Origin: Yamagishiella unicocca
Taxonomy: Eukaryota > Chlorophyta > Chlorophyceae > Chlamydomonadales > Volvocaceae
DNA length: 64,000 nucleotides
Reading direction: 5' to 3'
NCBI GenBank assembly: GCA_003116995.1
Contig: BDSL01000001.1
Span: 1,302,001 to 1,366,000, forward strand
The notes under the pieces were generated by a model. The model was given only the letters and a program-made list of their open reading frames with translations, did not search any database and was not told the origin of the DNA. Below are positions 61,701 through 64,000 of this stretch, piece after piece. Made by a program: the position numbers and the translations under genes. How positions within the stretch are numbered: the first letter of the stretch is position 1; each line of letters starts with the position of its first letter.

Positions 61701-64000
61701 AAATCAAGCTGGTGGCAACGGCGGTTATTTATACTCCGCGACTTGGTATGGCGACATCAATAGCTTCGGTGCAAAATACATGGTCAGCGGTAGTGTCTTT
61801 CAAAACAACAAGGCCATAGGCCACGCCGGCGTCATATGGTTTTCCTATCCTCCTGTCTACGTCAACTTAGTTTCGAGCGTGTTTTCTGGCAACTCAGCTC
61901 TGGAAGGTGCTGGCGGCGTCCTCTATGTCGGCACGGTATGCAACATGCCAATCCGTGCATTCGCCTCCGCCCACATAGTCTAATGCTACGTAAATACACG
62001 TGCGCACACGTGGAAATAATTATGGGTATAGGTGTCATGGTCCTTGGTAGTAATAACTGTATTTCATAGAGGGCCCCAGACCACACGTCACGCTCCTCCC
62101 GTTTTGCACTATGCATTCCCAGCTCGCATTGGCCATCATTGGCTCCGTTCCCAGGGTCAGCACGGGATTATCGCTTTCTGTACCCTCCGTGCAAAACCTG
62201 ATCTTTTGTTTGCGGTGAAAGGCTGACGGGCGTAATGGGCGGCAAACTGGTGGTTCTTCCTGCAAACTCTGCATAAACAGTCCGATCGATGATCAGCAAG
62301 GACACCGACAGGGACACCTAGCTATCACATGCACGCACGTGGCTTGGGGCCCCAACCCATGAAGCTCTAAATCCCGTTCGTTCCCCATCCCGGCACACAA
62401 CGACTGGCGGTTGCGAGCGCCTCGCTCGATCCCTGTGTTGGCCTCCTTACTTTGGACCCACAGGACACGTCCATTCCAACAGACCTCTTGTACGATGTTT
62501 GGGTGCAAGCTTGCCTTCATGGTGGGGATATTAAAACATCCAACAGTTTGTATCATGGCAACACCGCCTACCTCGACGGTGGGTTCATTTACATGTCCGT
62601 TGGTGGAGGCCCATGCGCCAAAGTACCGGGTTCAGGTGTGCGTCTGACCATCAACGACTCATCTTTCGTGGGCAACGAGGCCCTGGGGGCTGGAGGCGCC
62701 ATCTGTGGGTTGAGACCCCGTACCACCGGCAACTTCAGCCTCCATATCCTCGTCTTTGGAAAGAGCAGATTCACTGACAACCGGGCTGGACAGAAAAGTA
62801 ACTCAGCACTTGGCAGCGGTGTAGTGAGCGCGATGAGTGGCTTTGGTGGCTCAATTTTCATCCGTTCGGAGGCGGATTACTCGTGGAATGGAAGTGCAGT
62901 TAGCGGTACTCGCCGCGACCATTGCTATCTTACAATAGTCGACGCTGCGTTCAGCGGCAATGAGGGCTCCCATGGAAGTGGCGGTGCTCTGATGATCGGA
63001 TCCTGTCAGGCAACGCTGTCCCGTTGCACGTTTATAAACAACGAAGCCACGCTCGACGGTGGAGCAATTGCTGTGTCCAACGGGTCACGTAAGTCAACTG
63101 GTGGGGTGTACATCTAGAAAACAAATATGTGCTGGGGTGTACATATGAGCATCGATTATGCATTAGTTACCCCCGTTTAGTTTTGCAATTAAGCATTACA
63201 GTGCGATGCTTACAGCCGGCTGCGGTAATTACCCTATTAGCATAATAAACCTTAGCCGGGCAGCTCCCCATGCTTATTCCTTCAGATGTTGAGGCATCTG
63301 GGGATGGGACAACCAGCCACCTGAATAAACCTGACATACACGCAATACCATCGGCGTCGTTTGCGCCTTACATATTGTGACATTTATTTGGCAAAGCGAG
63401 TAGTAGGAAGACGCTCATATGTGACCTAATACGCTGGCCTCTACCCTTGCTTGGCGCTTTAAATGTAGGCGATGTTTTCCCTTATTTAATTTACCCCCCT
63501 ATCCCTATTGTACGCTCACAGTTGCCCTGCGGCAATGCACATTGGAAAACAACACAGCGCTTTCTGGGAGCGGAGGCTCAGTGGCAATCTTCGGCTGCAG
63601 AATGTTGGGGGCGTTTGACAGCAGCATCTCTGGAAGCTCGGCATTTGGATTCGGTGGAGGGATCTTTGCAGACGGCTGTAAAGATCTTGCTATTGGCAAT
63701 ACCAGTCTGGCGCGCAACATAGCCCAGTGGGGCTCGGGAGGATCTCTCTATGCGTCTGACTGCTCCAAGCTTGTTGTCACGGAGGTCAACGTAACCGATA
63801 GTGTCGCTAGCTACGCTGGCGGTGGTGGAGTAGCTATGTCTGGTTGCGATGAGGCTCTGCTCGAAAGTGTCGTCATCACCAGGAACACGGCTGCACGGGG
63901 CGGCGGTTTGCAGCTCTCTTCATCAACCCCAATACCTCAACAGCTTTCGATTGATGACAATGTCATGGCGAAGTCAACCTACTCTTCTGTGGCACTGCTA
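58710..64000 (+). CDS. Secreted Pmp-like parallel beta-helix repeat protein (3' end outside window)
   Basis: Exons: 58710-58719, 58881-59000, 59379-60406, 60763-61935, 62464-63088, and 63522 to beyond 64000; 1145 codons in the window, all phases joining. Seen: a 10-nt first coding exon; a signal-anchor/signal peptide (hydrophobic VALAVLVFEFTSGVSLA, about aa 27-43); then about 1100 aa of short repeats with GGAI/GGAV/GGGI and FxxN tetrapeptides (GGAIHV, GGAIAV, GGGIYA, GGAVYA, GGALST; FDGN, FQNN, FSGN, FVGN, FTDN, FINN), many Asn-x-Ser/Thr sites. Known: this GGA(I/L/V) plus FxxN pair marks chlamydial polymorphic outer membrane proteins and related eukaryotic repeat proteins, which fold as beta-helices. 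Inferred: an extracellular or cell-surface glycoprotein. Ligand and role unknown. A transmembrane end may follow to the right. Confidence 0.87.

Overview
The window is nuclear DNA of a chlamydomonadalean (volvocine-type) green alga. The evidence is intron-dense genes with GC-rich, Ala/Gly/Gln-rich coding sequence, GTGAGT/GTGCGT-type donors and CAG acceptors, candidate TGTAA polyadenylation signals, and recognisable algal families (plastid-type proteins, flagellar-type proteins, UDP-xylose synthase). All exon models below were built by hand from reading frame, splice dinucleotides and phase continuity. No alignment was run. The species was not identified.

Layout from left to right: (1) + strand 638-4390, a Cys/His-cluster protein with UBA/CUE-like helices. 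(2) - strand 6121-8122, a SpoU/TrmH RNA 2'-O-methyltransferase. (3) + strand 8723-12489, a PG-rich (SHIPPO/STPG-like) protein of flagellar type. (4) - strand 14336-17244, a TatD metallohydrolase of the E. coli TatD type. (5) - strand 18467-25997, a 16-exon cysteinyl-tRNA synthetase. (6) + strand 26363-29605, a thylakoid-type membrane protein with a PsbQ-like helical domain, divergent from gene 5. (7) + strand 30775-39897, a KDM5-like JmjN/JmjC histone demethylase of 2394 aa. (8) + strand 41627-46426, a CDKL-type protein kinase with a 700-codon low-complexity tail. (9) + strand 48249-50453, an IQ-motif protein. (10) - strand 51214-53206, UDP-xylose synthase. (11) 54.1-57 kb, degraded non-LTR retrotransposon sequence on the - strand. 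(12) + strand 58710 to the window edge, a secreted Pmp-like beta-helix protein cut off by the right end.

Most genes are unrelated housekeeping or signalling genes, as is usual for an algal chromosome arm, and no operon-like logic is claimed. Two (the PG-rich protein and the CDKL-type kinase) belong to families often linked to cilia, and the IQ protein may be a third.

The least ordinary observations are these. One is a tandem duplication of the anticodon-side helical exon in the cysteinyl-tRNA synthetase, with a 33-nt identical stretch. Another is a short dispersed element with an invariant 19-nt core, found next to splice donors in two unrelated genes and once more in transposon debris. In one of those genes it is flanked by a 21-nt duplication that copies the splice donor. 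Others are a 6-nt start exon that puts the kinase in exact CDK2 residue register, two GC-AG introns, and a new member of the Pmp-like repeat proteins.
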